Assembly: GCA_012729875.1 (NCBI GenBank)
Contig: JAAYCC010000180.1
Coordinates: 1 to 7,273 of the forward strand
Origin: Clostridiales bacterium
Lineage (GTDB): Bacteria; Bacillota; Clostridia; Oscillospirales; Oscillospiraceae
DNA: 7,273 nucleotides
Direction: 5' to 3'
The translations under genes were made by a program, and so were the position numbers. Under the pieces are notes generated by a model, which was not told the DNA's origin, did no database searches, and worked only from the letters and a program-made list of their open reading frames with translations. Shown here one piece after another: positions 1 through 6,156 of the stretch. Every line of letters begins with the position of its first letter. Positions within the stretch are counted from its first letter, which is position 1.

Positions 1-612
1 GCCAAGGTTGAGATGCAGGCAAAGAAGGCCGACCTCGAGAATCAGATTACCGCAGCAGAGGGAGTTATAAAGCAGCTTGAGGCAGATATAGAGAGATACA
101 AGGTCGAATACGAGACTAACGAGGCACAGGAACAAGCTATCCGAAATCAGATCGGCCAGCTTGAAGCGCAGCTTGCTCAGCAGAGTGCCAACAACGGCAC
201 CACTCCTACTCCGGGCACCGGCGCTTATATGTGGCCTGTCGCCGGTACATCAACCGGCAACGTCTCCTCTTACTTTGGCTACAGAACACACCCCATCTTC
301 GGTGACCAGCGTTTTCACTCCGGTGTCGATATATCTGCCGGCTCGGGTACGACCATCATGGCAGCCGACTCAGGAACTGTTCTTTCAGCCACATACCATT
401 ATTCCTATGGCAATTACGTCGTCATTAGCCACGGCAGCGGCAGCTCGACGCTGTATGCCCACATGAGTTCCATAGCGGTGAGTGCCGGACAGTCCGTATC
501 AAAGGGACAGACCATCGGCTACGTTGGCTCGACAGGCTGCTCGACGGGTCCGCACTGTCATTTTGAGATCCGCGTAGGCGGCTCCCTGGTGGATCCGCTG
601 AGCTACTTCTAA
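1..612 (+). CDS. Murein hydrolase activator/endopeptidase, coiled coil + M23 domain (5' end missing)
   Basis: Partial gene: the reading frame is already open at base 1, so the ATG at 13 is an internal Met and the true start lies upstream. The first ~60 visible residues are rich in Glu, Lys, Gln and Ala, typical of the coiled coil of EnvC/CwlO-like proteins. A short Thr/Pro/Gly linker (about residues 61-75, counted from the first codon in the window) leads to a complete M23 (LytM-type) metallopeptidase domain. The expected zinc ligands and catalytic residues are present: His106 and Asp110 in FHSGVDIS, His154 in YAHMSS, and His185/His187 in GPHCHFEIR. The family cuts peptide cross-links in peptidoglycan outside the membrane. 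Because all these residues are kept, this copy is probably an active enzyme rather than a degenerate activator. The next gene is an S41 protease, a pairing that in Firmicutes often follows ftsE-ftsX; this context is inferred because the upstream genes are not visible. Signal peptide and full length cannot be judged. Confidence 0.93.
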   Translation, partial: AKVEMQAKKADLENQITAAEGVIKQLEADIERYKVEYETNEAQEQAIRNQIGQLEAQLAQQSANNGTTPTPGTGAYMWPVAGTSTGNVSSYFGYRTHPIFGDQRFHSGVDISAGSGTTIMAADSGTVLSATYHYSYGNYVVISHGSGSSTLYAHMSSIAVSAGQSVSKGQTIGYVGSTGCSTGPHCHFEIRVGGSLVDPLSYF

Positions 613-631
613 TACCTTAAAATCAAATACC

Positions 632-671
632 GCCGGGCAGTCCGACTAGACTGCCCGGCAATTGCGATTTT
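632..671 (+). terminator. Probable intrinsic terminator after the M23 gene
   Basis: A perfect 11-bp inverted repeat (632-642 GCCGGGCAGTC against 649-659 GACTGCCCGGC) with a 6-nt loop starts 20 bases after the stop codon of the M23 gene. The following sequence is only moderately T-rich (the run GATTTT ends at 671), so termination may be incomplete. The stem is strong and sits where a terminator is expected, which suggests that the downstream protease gene is at least partly transcribed separately. Confidence 0.72.
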
Positions 672-721
672 CAGGCAATACTAAACCCGCCCTTAGACTT
701 GTTGTTCTCCAATTTATTCTC

Positions 722-727
722 AGGAGG
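722..727 (+). promoter_or_regulatory. Shine-Dalgarno site of the S41 protease gene
   Basis: AGGAGG, a full match to the anti-Shine-Dalgarno core, lies 5 bases before the ATG at 733 and fixes that start. No convincing -35/-10 pair was seen between the hairpin at 632-659 and this site. Confidence 0.85.
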
Positions 728-732
728 CTCCT

Positions 733-1929
733 ATGAAGAAAAGATATGGTTTTTCTGCGCTGCTGATTTCGGCCCTTACCGGAATCATTATCTGTGCGCT
801 CGTTTTTGCGGCTGTTTTCATGTATATGATCCGCGACAGGGACAAGCTCAAAGCGGCGGTTAAATTTGCGAAGATATATGAGACCATTCAGGAAAAATAT
901 ATTGGCGATACGGACATGGAGCAGGTCTCCGACGCGGCTTTTGGCGCAATGCTTGAGGCTATCGACGACCGCTGGAGCTATTATATGACCGCCGAAGAAT
1001 TCGACGCGTACAAAAATTACCAGAGCAACACTTATACAGGTATAGGCATTACTATTGTACCCGAAGAGAGCGGCGCCTATCTGCTGGTGGCCGGTATAAC
1101 TGAGGACTCACCGGCCGACAGGGCGGGTGTGCATATAGGAGACAGGCTGAGGTCTATTGACGGAGCCACCCTTGAGGGATTAGAGGCGCCTGAGATCAAG
1201 GATATTATCGCCTCTAAAAACGGTGAAAAGTTTGAGCTGGGACTAATCACGGCCGACGGCGGCGAAGTGACCGTTACAGTATCTACAGAGGTTGTTTTTA
1301 CCAAGCCGGTCAAGTATGAGATGCTGGATTCCGACATAGGTTATGTCAGAATAAAAAACTTTGAGGACGGCAGCGGTTCCGGCGCCGTCGCGGCGGTTGA
1401 CGATCTTATTTCCAGAGGCGCCGCTGGTATCGTATTCGATGTCCGCAACAATCCGGGCGGAAAGCTGAGCGAGCTTTTGACGATTCTCGACCATCTGCTC
1501 CCCGAAGGAGAGGTCTTTGTGTCAGTAAATGAAAAGGGCGAGGAAAACATCAGATATTCCGACGCCGAGTGTGTAGAGATACCCATGACTGTTTTGGTAA
1601 ACGCGAACTCTTACAGCGCGGCGGAATTCTTTGCTGAGGCGCTCTCGGAATACGGCGTGGCGACCGTTGTCGGGAGTAATACAACAGGCAAATCACGATC
1701 TCAGATAAATATTGTGCTATCAGACGGCAGCGCAGTCCATCTCTCCACAAACGGATACCTTACGCCAAAAAGGACGGATTTGGCGGAACAGGGCGGTATC
1801 GTGCCGGATGTGGCTGTTGATCTCGACGACGAGGACTCAGTCTACCTGATCGCTGGACAGCTTCCCTATTCATACGATGAACAGCTGCAGGCTGCGATTC
1901 TGGAGCTAAATAAATCCAACGACAAATGA
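733..1929 (+). CDS. S41 family C-terminal processing peptidase (CtpA/CtpB type), membrane-anchored
   Basis: A 398-residue serine protease of the carboxyl-terminal processing family, near the usual size of Gram-positive CTPs. A hydrophobic segment at about residues 8-32 after a short basic N-terminus predicts a membrane anchor with the protease outside the cytoplasm. A PDZ domain (about 100-185; GIGITI, SPADRAGVHIGD) should bind substrate C-termini. The protease core carries FDVRNNPGG (235-243), the catalytic serine Ser295 in NSYSAAEFF, and general-base Lys320 in TTGK, exactly 25 residues later as in E. coli Prc (S430/K455). Gln324 occupies the place of Prc Gln459, so the site looks active. 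There is no C-terminal peptidoglycan-binding domain. Likely roles, by family, are processing of cell-wall hydrolases or regulated proteolysis in signalling; the substrate is not known here. The neighbouring M23 hydrolase is a plausible partner or substrate (inference). Subfamily assignment (CtpA or CtpB) is not attempted. Confidence 0.95.
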   Translation: MKKRYGFSALLISALTGIIICALVFAAVFMYMIRDRDKLKAAVKFAKIYETIQEKYIGDTDMEQVSDAAFGAMLEAIDDRWSYYMTAEEFDAYKNYQSNTYTGIGITIVPEESGAYLLVAGITEDSPADRAGVHIGDRLRSIDGATLEGLEAPEIKDIIASKNGEKFELGLITADGGEVTVTVSTEVVFTKPVKYEMLDSDIGYVRIKNFEDGSGSGAVAAVDDLISRGAAGIVFDVRNNPGGKLSELLTILDHLLPEGEVFVSVNEKGEENIRYSDAECVEIPMTVLVNANSYSAAEFFAEALSEYGVATVVGSNTTGKSRSQINIVLSDGSAVHLSTNGYLTPKRTDLAEQGGIVPDVAVDLDDEDSVYLIAGQLPYSYDEQLQAAILELNKSNDK

Positions 1930-1945
1930 TTACCAATTATACGTC

Positions 1946-1974
1946 TTGACATGGACTGCGTTTGTATCTATAAT
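1946..1974 (+). promoter_or_regulatory. Housekeeping (sigma-A/sigma-70) promoter of greA-lysS
   Basis: TTGACA at 1946-1951 and TATAAT at 1969-1974 are both exact consensus hexamers with the optimal 17-bp spacer. The upstream flank (about 1925-1943) is AT-rich and could act as an UP element. Transcription should begin near 1981, giving a leader of about 58 nt before greA. The promoter begins only 17 bases after the protease stop codon, and no terminator for that gene was seen before it. Confidence 0.93.
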
Positions 1975-1989
1975 ACAACAAGTTATATC

Positions 1990-2026
1990 TGTCATTTAAT
2001 GTATAAAAGTGACATTTTAATATAAA
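1990..2026 (+). repeat. Overlapping dyad and direct repeat in the greA leader
   Basis: TGTCATTT (1990-1997) can pair with AAAGTGACA (2006-2014), leaving one bulged G and an AT-rich loop. Overlapping this, CATTTAATGTATAAA (1993-2007) recurs nearly exactly as CATTTTAATATAAA (2013-2026). The element sits between the predicted transcription start and the Shine-Dalgarno site. It could be an operator, a weak leader hairpin, or chance in AT-rich DNA; the sequence alone does not decide. Confidence 0.4.
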
Positions 2027-2032
2027 GGGGAG
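2026..2032 (+). promoter_or_regulatory. Shine-Dalgarno site of greA
   Basis: AGGGGAG lies 6 bases upstream of the ATG at 2039 and supports this start. It abuts the second copy of the leader direct repeat, so anything bound there could affect ribosome access. Confidence 0.75.
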
Positions 2033-2038
2033 ATTTCA

Positions 2039-2530
2039 ATGGCAAACGAAGCAAAATATAAGATGAGCAAGGAGCGCCTTGAAGAGATAAAACAGGAACT
2101 GCATTATCTCGAGACCGTTCGGGAAAAAGAAGTATCCGAGCTTATCAAAGAAGCGCGTTCCTTCGGCGACCTCTCCGAAAACAGTGAATACGACGAGGCC
2201 AAAACGGAGCAGGGTAAGCTCTACTCCAAGATTGCCGAGCTTAAGAATATAATAGAGAACGCCGAAGTTATTGAGCAGACAAAAGCAGACACAAAGATTG
2301 TGCGGCTTGGCAGCCGAGTCAAGGTCAAATGCCTTGAGGACGGCGAGACCGAGGAATACCAGATAGTCGGCTCTCAGGAGGTAGACCCGATGCAGGGCCG
2401 CATCTCAGACGACTCTCCACTTGGCAGAGGGCTTCTCGGCCAGAAGGTCGGCAGCACCGTCAAGATTGAAGCGCCAGTGGGCGAACTGATGTTCAAAATA
2501 CTCTCTATAGAAAACAAGGCAGGAGAATAA
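2039..2530 (+). CDS. greA: Transcription elongation factor GreA
   Basis: GreA enters the secondary channel of backtracked RNA polymerase and stimulates cleavage of the extruded RNA 3' end, rescuing stalled complexes. The 163-residue product matches the family's usual ~158. The N-terminal antiparallel coiled coil (about residues 8-80) carries the signature GDLSENSEYDEAKTEQ, with the acidic tip residues Asp44 and Glu47 that correspond to E. coli Asp41/Glu44 and help coordinate catalytic magnesium. The C-terminal FKBP-like domain (about 87-160) shows GSRVKVK, the segment SDDSPLGRGLLGQKVG and the closing strand MFKILSIE. The ATG start follows a good Shine-Dalgarno site and a consensus promoter. 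Its 3' end contains the ribosome-binding site of lysS, so the two genes are clearly co-transcribed, an arrangement common in Firmicutes. Confidence 0.97.
   Translation: MANEAKYKMSKERLEEIKQELHYLETVREKEVSELIKEARSFGDLSENSEYDEAKTEQGKLYSKIAELKNIIENAEVIEQTKADTKIVRLGSRVKVKCLEDGETEEYQIVGSQEVDPMQGRISDDSPLGRGLLGQKVGSTVKIEAPVGELMFKILSIENKAGE
2521..2526 (+). promoter_or_regulatory. Shine-Dalgarno site of lysS inside the greA 3' end
   Basis: AGGAGA within the last codons of greA lies 7 bases before the lysS ATG at 2534. The gap between the greA stop and the lysS start is 3 bases, which favours translational coupling and fixes the lysS start. Confidence 0.85.
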
Positions 2531-2533
2531 AAG

Positions 2534-4033
2534 ATGAGTCAAGAAATCACTCCCGAAGAAGCAGCCGACATATCCGAAATCCTTCAGATACGACGCGATA
2601 AACTGAGCAAGCTGCGTGAGGAAGGCCGGGATCCGTACACAGTCACGAAATATACAAGAACTGCCTATTCTGCCGAAATCAAGGACAATTTTGAGCTGTG
2701 GGAGGAAAAGAATGTCTCCCTGGCTGGCCGGCTTATGTCCAAGCGCGACATGGGCAAGGCCTTCTTTGCGGACCTAATGGACGACAAGGGCAGGATTCAG
2801 CTCTATGTCCGGGTAAACGACCTGGGTGAAGAGTCCTTCGGGGAATTTAAGAGGTGGGACATCGGGGACATTATCGGGGTTGAGGGCTTCGTTTTCCGTA
2901 CACGAAGAGGCGAGATTTCTGTACACTGCAGCAGTGTCAAGCTCTTGTCAAAGTCTCTGCTGCCTCTGCCCGAAAAGTTCCACGGCCTGACAGATCAGGA
3001 GACCCGCTACCGTCAGCGCTATGTAGACCTTATTGTCAATCCTGAGGTGCGCCGTACTTTTGAAATACGTAGCTCTTTCATCCGCCATGTGCGCAGCTAT
3101 CTCGACAACCGCGGGTACATGGAGGTCGAGACGCCCGTTCTCAACACTATATCCGGCGGAGCGACCGCGCGCCCCTTCATAACACACCACAACGCTCTCG
3201 ATATGGACATGTATATGCGCATAGCTACCGAGCTTCACCTTAAGCGTCTGGTGGTAGGCGGCATTGAGCGTGTCTACGAGATAGGCCGCATTTTCCGCAA
3301 TGAGGGGATGGATACAAAGCACAATCCCGAGTTTACCACTGTCGAGCTCTACGAGGCATACGCCGATTTCAACGACATGATGGACATATTTGAGGAGATG
3401 CTGTCCGGCGCCGCGATGGATATTCTGGGAACCTATAAGCTGAGGTGGCAGGGACAGGACATTGACCTCACCCCCGGCTGGGAGCGCATAAGCATGGCGG
3501 ATGCGGTCAAGAAATATCTTGGACTGGACTTCATGGCTGTCACCTCCGACGAGGATGCAGCAGAGCTGGCTAAATCCGTCGGCGTCACTCTCCCCGAGGG
3601 CAAGGAAGCGACCTGGGGCAACTATCTTTATGAGTGCTTTGACCAGAGGGTCGAGGAAAAGCTCATCCAGCCAACCTTCATCACAATGCATCCGGTGGAT
3701 GTTTCTCCGCTTGCAAAGCGCAGCGCGAAGGACCCGCGCCTTACCGAACGTTTTGAGATTTTTATCTGCCGCAGCGAGATGGGCAACGCCTTCTCGGAGC
3801 TTAACGACCCAATCGATCAGAAGCAGCGCTTCCAGAAGCAGGTCGAAATGCGTGCCAAGGGTGACGATGAGGCAGGTATGATGGACGAGGATTTCATAAC
3901 TGCCCTTGAATACGGACTTCCTCCCACGGGCGGTATGGGCATAGGCATAGACCGCTGTGTTATGATGCTGGCCGGTGTGGACTCCATCCGCGAAGTAATT
4001 CTCTTCCCGACAATGAAACCTATCGACGCGTAG
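2534..4033 (+). CDS. lysS: Lysine--tRNA ligase, class II
   Basis: Cytoplasmic enzyme that charges tRNA-Lys with lysine using ATP. The 499-residue length is normal for bacterial class II LysRS. After an N-terminal helix, an OB-fold anticodon-binding domain lies at about residues 60-165 (VSLAGRLMSKRDMGKAFFAD, GRIQLYV). The catalytic domain shows all three class II motifs: motif 1 around residues 194-215 (GYMEVETPVLN, then SGGATARPF), motif 2 at 252-267 (RIFRNEGMDTKHNPEF) and motif 3 at 467-474 (GMGIGIDR). The C-terminal REVILFPTMKP is typical of the family. No insertion or missing motif was seen, and the full enzyme is present, unlike the truncated EpmA/PoxA paralogues. It is the second gene of the greA transcript. 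The short greA leader has no room for a T-box riboswitch, so tRNA-Lys-responsive control of that kind is unlikely. Confidence 0.98.
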   Translation: MSQEITPEEAADISEILQIRRDKLSKLREEGRDPYTVTKYTRTAYSAEIKDNFELWEEKNVSLAGRLMSKRDMGKAFFADLMDDKGRIQLYVRVNDLGEESFGEFKRWDIGDIIGVEGFVFRTRRGEISVHCSSVKLLSKSLLPLPEKFHGLTDQETRYRQRYVDLIVNPEVRRTFEIRSSFIRHVRSYLDNRGYMEVETPVLNTISGGATARPFITHHNALDMDMYMRIATELHLKRLVVGGIERVYEIGRIFRNEGMDTKHNPEFTTVELYEAYADFNDMMDIFEEMLSGAAMDILGTYKLRWQGQDIDLTPGWERISMADAVKKYLGLDFMAVTSDEDAAELAKSVGVTLPEGKEATWGNYLYECFDQRVEEKLIQPTFITMHPVDVSPLAKRSAKDPRLTERFEIFICRSEMGNAFSELNDPIDQKQRFQKQVEMRAKGDDEAGMMDEDFITALEYGLPPTGGMGIGIDRCVMMLAGVDSIREVILFPTMKPIDA

Positions 4034-4040
4034 GCGCGTC
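4025..4040 (+). repeat. Small hairpin spanning the lysS stop codon
   Basis: GACGCG (4025-4030) and CGCGTC (4035-4040) form a perfect 6-bp stem whose 4-nt loop (TAGG) contains the lysS stop codon TAG. It is followed by TTTCC. It may be part of the 3' end processing or termination region together with the larger hairpin just downstream, or simply chance. Confidence 0.45.
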
Positions 4041-4046
4041 TTTCCG

Positions 4047-4090
4047 GGCTGCGACAGGGCACTATAGCCCCGCCGCAGCCATAATGTTTT
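4047..4090 (+). terminator. Probable terminator or attenuating hairpin after lysS
   Basis: GGCTGCG (4047-4053) pairs with CGCAGCC (4074-4080), and inside it GGGC (4057-4060) pairs with GCCC (4067-4070) around an ACTATA loop, separated by a symmetric 3 x 3 internal loop in which one C-G pair is possible. The stem is followed by ATAATGTTTT (4081-4090), a partial T-tract. It lies 14 bases after the lysS stop and ends 10 bases before the next start, so it may terminate the greA-lysS unit fully or only reduce readthrough into the methyltransferase gene. Confidence 0.62.
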
Positions 4091-4100
4091 CGGAGAGCTT

Positions 4101-4856
4101 ATGGAACACATCACCTCACGGAAAAACCGAATAATTACACACCTTAAAAACCTCTCGGCGGATGGGGCATATCGCCGCGAGAAGGGCGAATTTGTGTGCG
4201 ACGGGGAAAAGCTTCTGCAAGAAGCCATGGATCTCGGTGCTAGTATCACGGCGGTCCTCTGGGGCGGAGAGCCTTCATTTGAGCTGCCGCGGGGCATTGA
4301 GCAGTATACCTGCCCCCCGGAGCTAATGCAGCATGTCTCGCCGCTCAAAAATTCAAAAGGCCCCGTATTTGCGGTACAGATGCGGCGCTGTAAGTATGAG
4401 GGTGCCGTGGAAAGCGCTGTGATTCTTGAAAACGTACAGGATCCCGGCAACGTAGGCACAGTATTGCGTACGGCGAGTGCAATGAAGGTTGATCTCGTTG
4501 TCCTGACCCGGGACTGTGCGGACATATATAATCCGAAGACAGTTCGCAGCACAATGGGCGCCATCTTTCGTCAGAGTGTCATTGAGACCGATCTTGCGGG
4601 CATAAAGTCTATTGCCTCCGAAAACGGACTGAGGCTTTACGGCGCCGCCCTTTCGGACGCCGCAGAGGATATACGCGATGTGGATATGACACGGGCCGCC
4701 GTAGCAATAGGCAGTGAGGGCAGGGGCTTGTCAAAGGAACTGCTGTCGCTGTGCGACGGACAGATCATAATACCGATGGAGGCGGGAAGCGAGTCTCTGA
4801 ACGCGGCTGTTGCTGCGTCGGTCGTCATCTGGGAGATGTACAGGAGAAAGACATAG
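4101..4856 (+). CDS. TrmH/SpoU-family RNA 2'-O-methyltransferase
   Basis: A SPOUT-class enzyme that transfers a methyl group from S-adenosylmethionine to a ribose 2'-OH in rRNA or tRNA. The 251-residue product has an N-terminal substrate-binding domain (about residues 1-95; the stretch FVCDGEKLLQEA is typical) and a C-terminal trefoil-knot domain with the three family motifs. Motif 1 is NVQDPGNVGTVLRTA (111-125), motif 2 is AIGSEGRGLS (202-211) and motif 3 is IPMEAGSESLNAAVA (224-238). The motif 1 Asn and Arg123, the GSEGRGL loop and the Ser-Leu-Asn of motif 3 are all present, so it should be active. The exact RNA target cannot be told from the sequence; relatives include RlmB-like and thiostrepton-resistance-type enzymes. 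The ATG follows GGAGAG (4092-4097). dprA begins 13 bases after its stop, so the two are probably co-transcribed. Confidence 0.94.
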   Translation: MEHITSRKNRIITHLKNLSADGAYRREKGEFVCDGEKLLQEAMDLGASITAVLWGGEPSFELPRGIEQYTCPPELMQHVSPLKNSKGPVFAVQMRRCKYEGAVESAVILENVQDPGNVGTVLRTASAMKVDLVVLTRDCADIYNPKTVRSTMGAIFRQSVIETDLAGIKSIASENGLRLYGAALSDAAEDIRDVDMTRAAVAIGSEGRGLSKELLSLCDGQIIIPMEAGSESLNAAVAASVVIWEMYRRKT

Positions 4857-4860
4857 GGGG
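4855..4860 (+). promoter_or_regulatory. Shine-Dalgarno site that favours the TTG start of dprA
   Basis: The purine run AGGGGG overlaps the last two bases of the methyltransferase stop codon and ends 9 bases before TTG at 4870. This supports 4870 over the farther upstream in-frame TTG at 4810, which would give a 47-base overlap and a non-conserved Arg/Ser-rich N-terminus. Confidence 0.6.
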
Positions 4861-4869
4861 TGTCTGAGC

Positions 4870-6138
4870 TTGTCTACTCTGAAATACTGGGTTTGGCTGT
4901 CGTCCCTTACCGAGCTTAAGCCAAAGACACGCGTGGAGCTGCTGGAGGCCTTTGGCGACCCTGAGAGCATATATTATGCCGACGACAGACAGCTTTTGGA
5001 GCGATGCCCGGTTTCCGACCATGAACGGTCTCTGCTCCGCAGCAAGAGCCTCGACCGCGCGGACGAAATCCTCGAAAAGTGCAGTGCGGACGGCGTGACC
5101 CTGTGCACGATAAGAGACGCAATTTATCCCAAACGTCTCTATAACATCTACGACCCGCCTGTAATGCTCTATATCAAGGGCAAACTTCCAGCCATAGATG
5201 AGGAGGCGGCGATAGCTGTTGTCGGTACCCGCAAAGCCACGCCCTACGGTATCAAAATGGGCCGTGGCATGGGCTATGAGATAATCCGGGGCGGGGGGCT
5301 GGTCGTCACGGGGCTTGCCGCCGGTGTGGACAGCGCCGCCGCAGAGGGGGCACTCAGAGCCGGTGGGAGCTGTATCGGTGTTCTGGGCTGCGCCATCGAC
5401 GATATCTATCCGAAATACAGCGATATGCTCTTCGAAGATGTTGCGGCCGCAGGCGCCCTGGTCAGCGAATACCCACCCGGCACTCCGATTTTCGGCAGGA
5501 ACTTCCCAGAGCGCAACCGAATAATGAGCGGGCTTTCGGTCGGGGTCACGGTTATTGAGGCGCCGATCGGCAGCGGGGCGCTGATAACAGCTTCAAGAGC
5601 TCTGGATCAGGGCAGGGAAGTGTTTGCCGTACCCGGAAATGCGGACGCGCCAAACTGCAGAGGTTCAAATGGTCTGATTAGAGACGGCGCGATACTTGTG
5701 ACCTGCGGATGGGATGTGCTCTGTGAATTTGAGAGCCGTTTTCCGGCAAAACTGTCAAAACCCGACCTCACGCGAGGCCCGGATTTTGACGCTGTGTTAC
5801 AGACAGGGGTGGAAAGGTCTGACAGATTGGCAAAAATCCCCCCCGAGACCGGCGAAGGCTTTGCGAAGCTCCGCGAGAAGAAAGGTGACCGAAAAAACAT
5901 TGACAAGCAAAAGCGTCGGGACTATATTGATTTGAAAGAGCAGCTCTCGGGCCTGTCCGAAGCGCAGCTCAAGATAGTTGCAGCGATGGATGAGCACTCA
6001 AAACATGTGGACGATATAATTGAAGCTGCCGGTCTTCCCGCATCGGTTGTGCTGTCTGAGCTGACAGTTCTGCAGATCAAGGGCTTTGTCAAGCAGGAAA
6101 ACGGCAAGAGATTTTCTTTGAGCATAGATAAAATATAA
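4870..6138 (+). CDS. dprA: DNA-processing protein DprA/Smf
   Basis: DprA binds incoming single-stranded DNA in natural transformation and loads RecA onto it; it is also kept in many species not known to be competent. With the TTG start at 4870 the product has 422 residues and begins STLKYWVWLSSLTEL, matching the family's usual N-terminus. A helical, SAM/HhH-like region (about 5-60) precedes the Rossmann-fold domain (about 90-300), which shows VVGTRKATPYG (GTR at 119-121), GLAAGVD (148-154), FPERNR (212-217) and GSGALITASRAL (234-245). A charged linker rich in Lys, Arg and Asp (about 300-355) leads to a C-terminal winged-helix DML1-like domain (about 360-420; LSEAQLKIVAAMDEH, LPASVVLSELTVLQIKGFV). 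An upstream in-frame TTG at 4810 is possible but less likely. topA follows after 18 bases; the dprA-topA order is widely conserved in Firmicutes. Confidence 0.95.
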   Translation: MSTLKYWVWLSSLTELKPKTRVELLEAFGDPESIYYADDRQLLERCPVSDHERSLLRSKSLDRADEILEKCSADGVTLCTIRDAIYPKRLYNIYDPPVMLYIKGKLPAIDEEAAIAVVGTRKATPYGIKMGRGMGYEIIRGGGLVVTGLAAGVDSAAAEGALRAGGSCIGVLGCAIDDIYPKYSDMLFEDVAAAGALVSEYPPGTPIFGRNFPERNRIMSGLSVGVTVIEAPIGSGALITASRALDQGREVFAVPGNADAPNCRGSNGLIRDGAILVTCGWDVLCEFESRFPAKLSKPDLTRGPDFDAVLQTGVERSDRLAKIPPETGEGFAKLREKKGDRKNIDKQKRRDYIDLKEQLSGLSEAQLKIVAAMDEHSKHVDDIIEAAGLPASVVLSELTVLQIKGFVKQENGKRFSLSIDKI

Positions 6139-6156
6139 CATTAAGTGAGGACAGAC

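Noticed and set aside
161..466. A 101-codon + strand frame inside the M23 gene.
   Set aside because: It overlaps the conserved M23 domain in another frame and its Ser/Pro/Thr/Ala-rich translation resembles no family.
661..679. A small inverted repeat ATTGC/GCAAT after the M23 terminator.
   Set aside because: A 5-bp stem with a 9-nt loop is too weak to distinguish from chance.
661..720. A possible promoter for the S41 protease gene between the hairpin and its ribosome-binding site.
   Set aside because: TTAGAC (693-698) and nearby AT-rich stretches do not form a -35/-10 pair with acceptable match and spacing, so no site is called although a promoter may exist.
4080..4085. CATAAT as a possible -10 element for the methyltransferase gene.
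   Set aside because: No -35-like hexamer lies about 17 bases upstream, and the site overlaps the edge of the post-lysS hairpin.
2948..4564. A 538-codon open frame on the minus strand across lysS and the methyltransferase gene.
   Set aside because: It lies antisense to two clear conserved genes, its translation shows no recognisable domain, and it crosses a gene boundary. It is explained by codon bias of the + strand genes.
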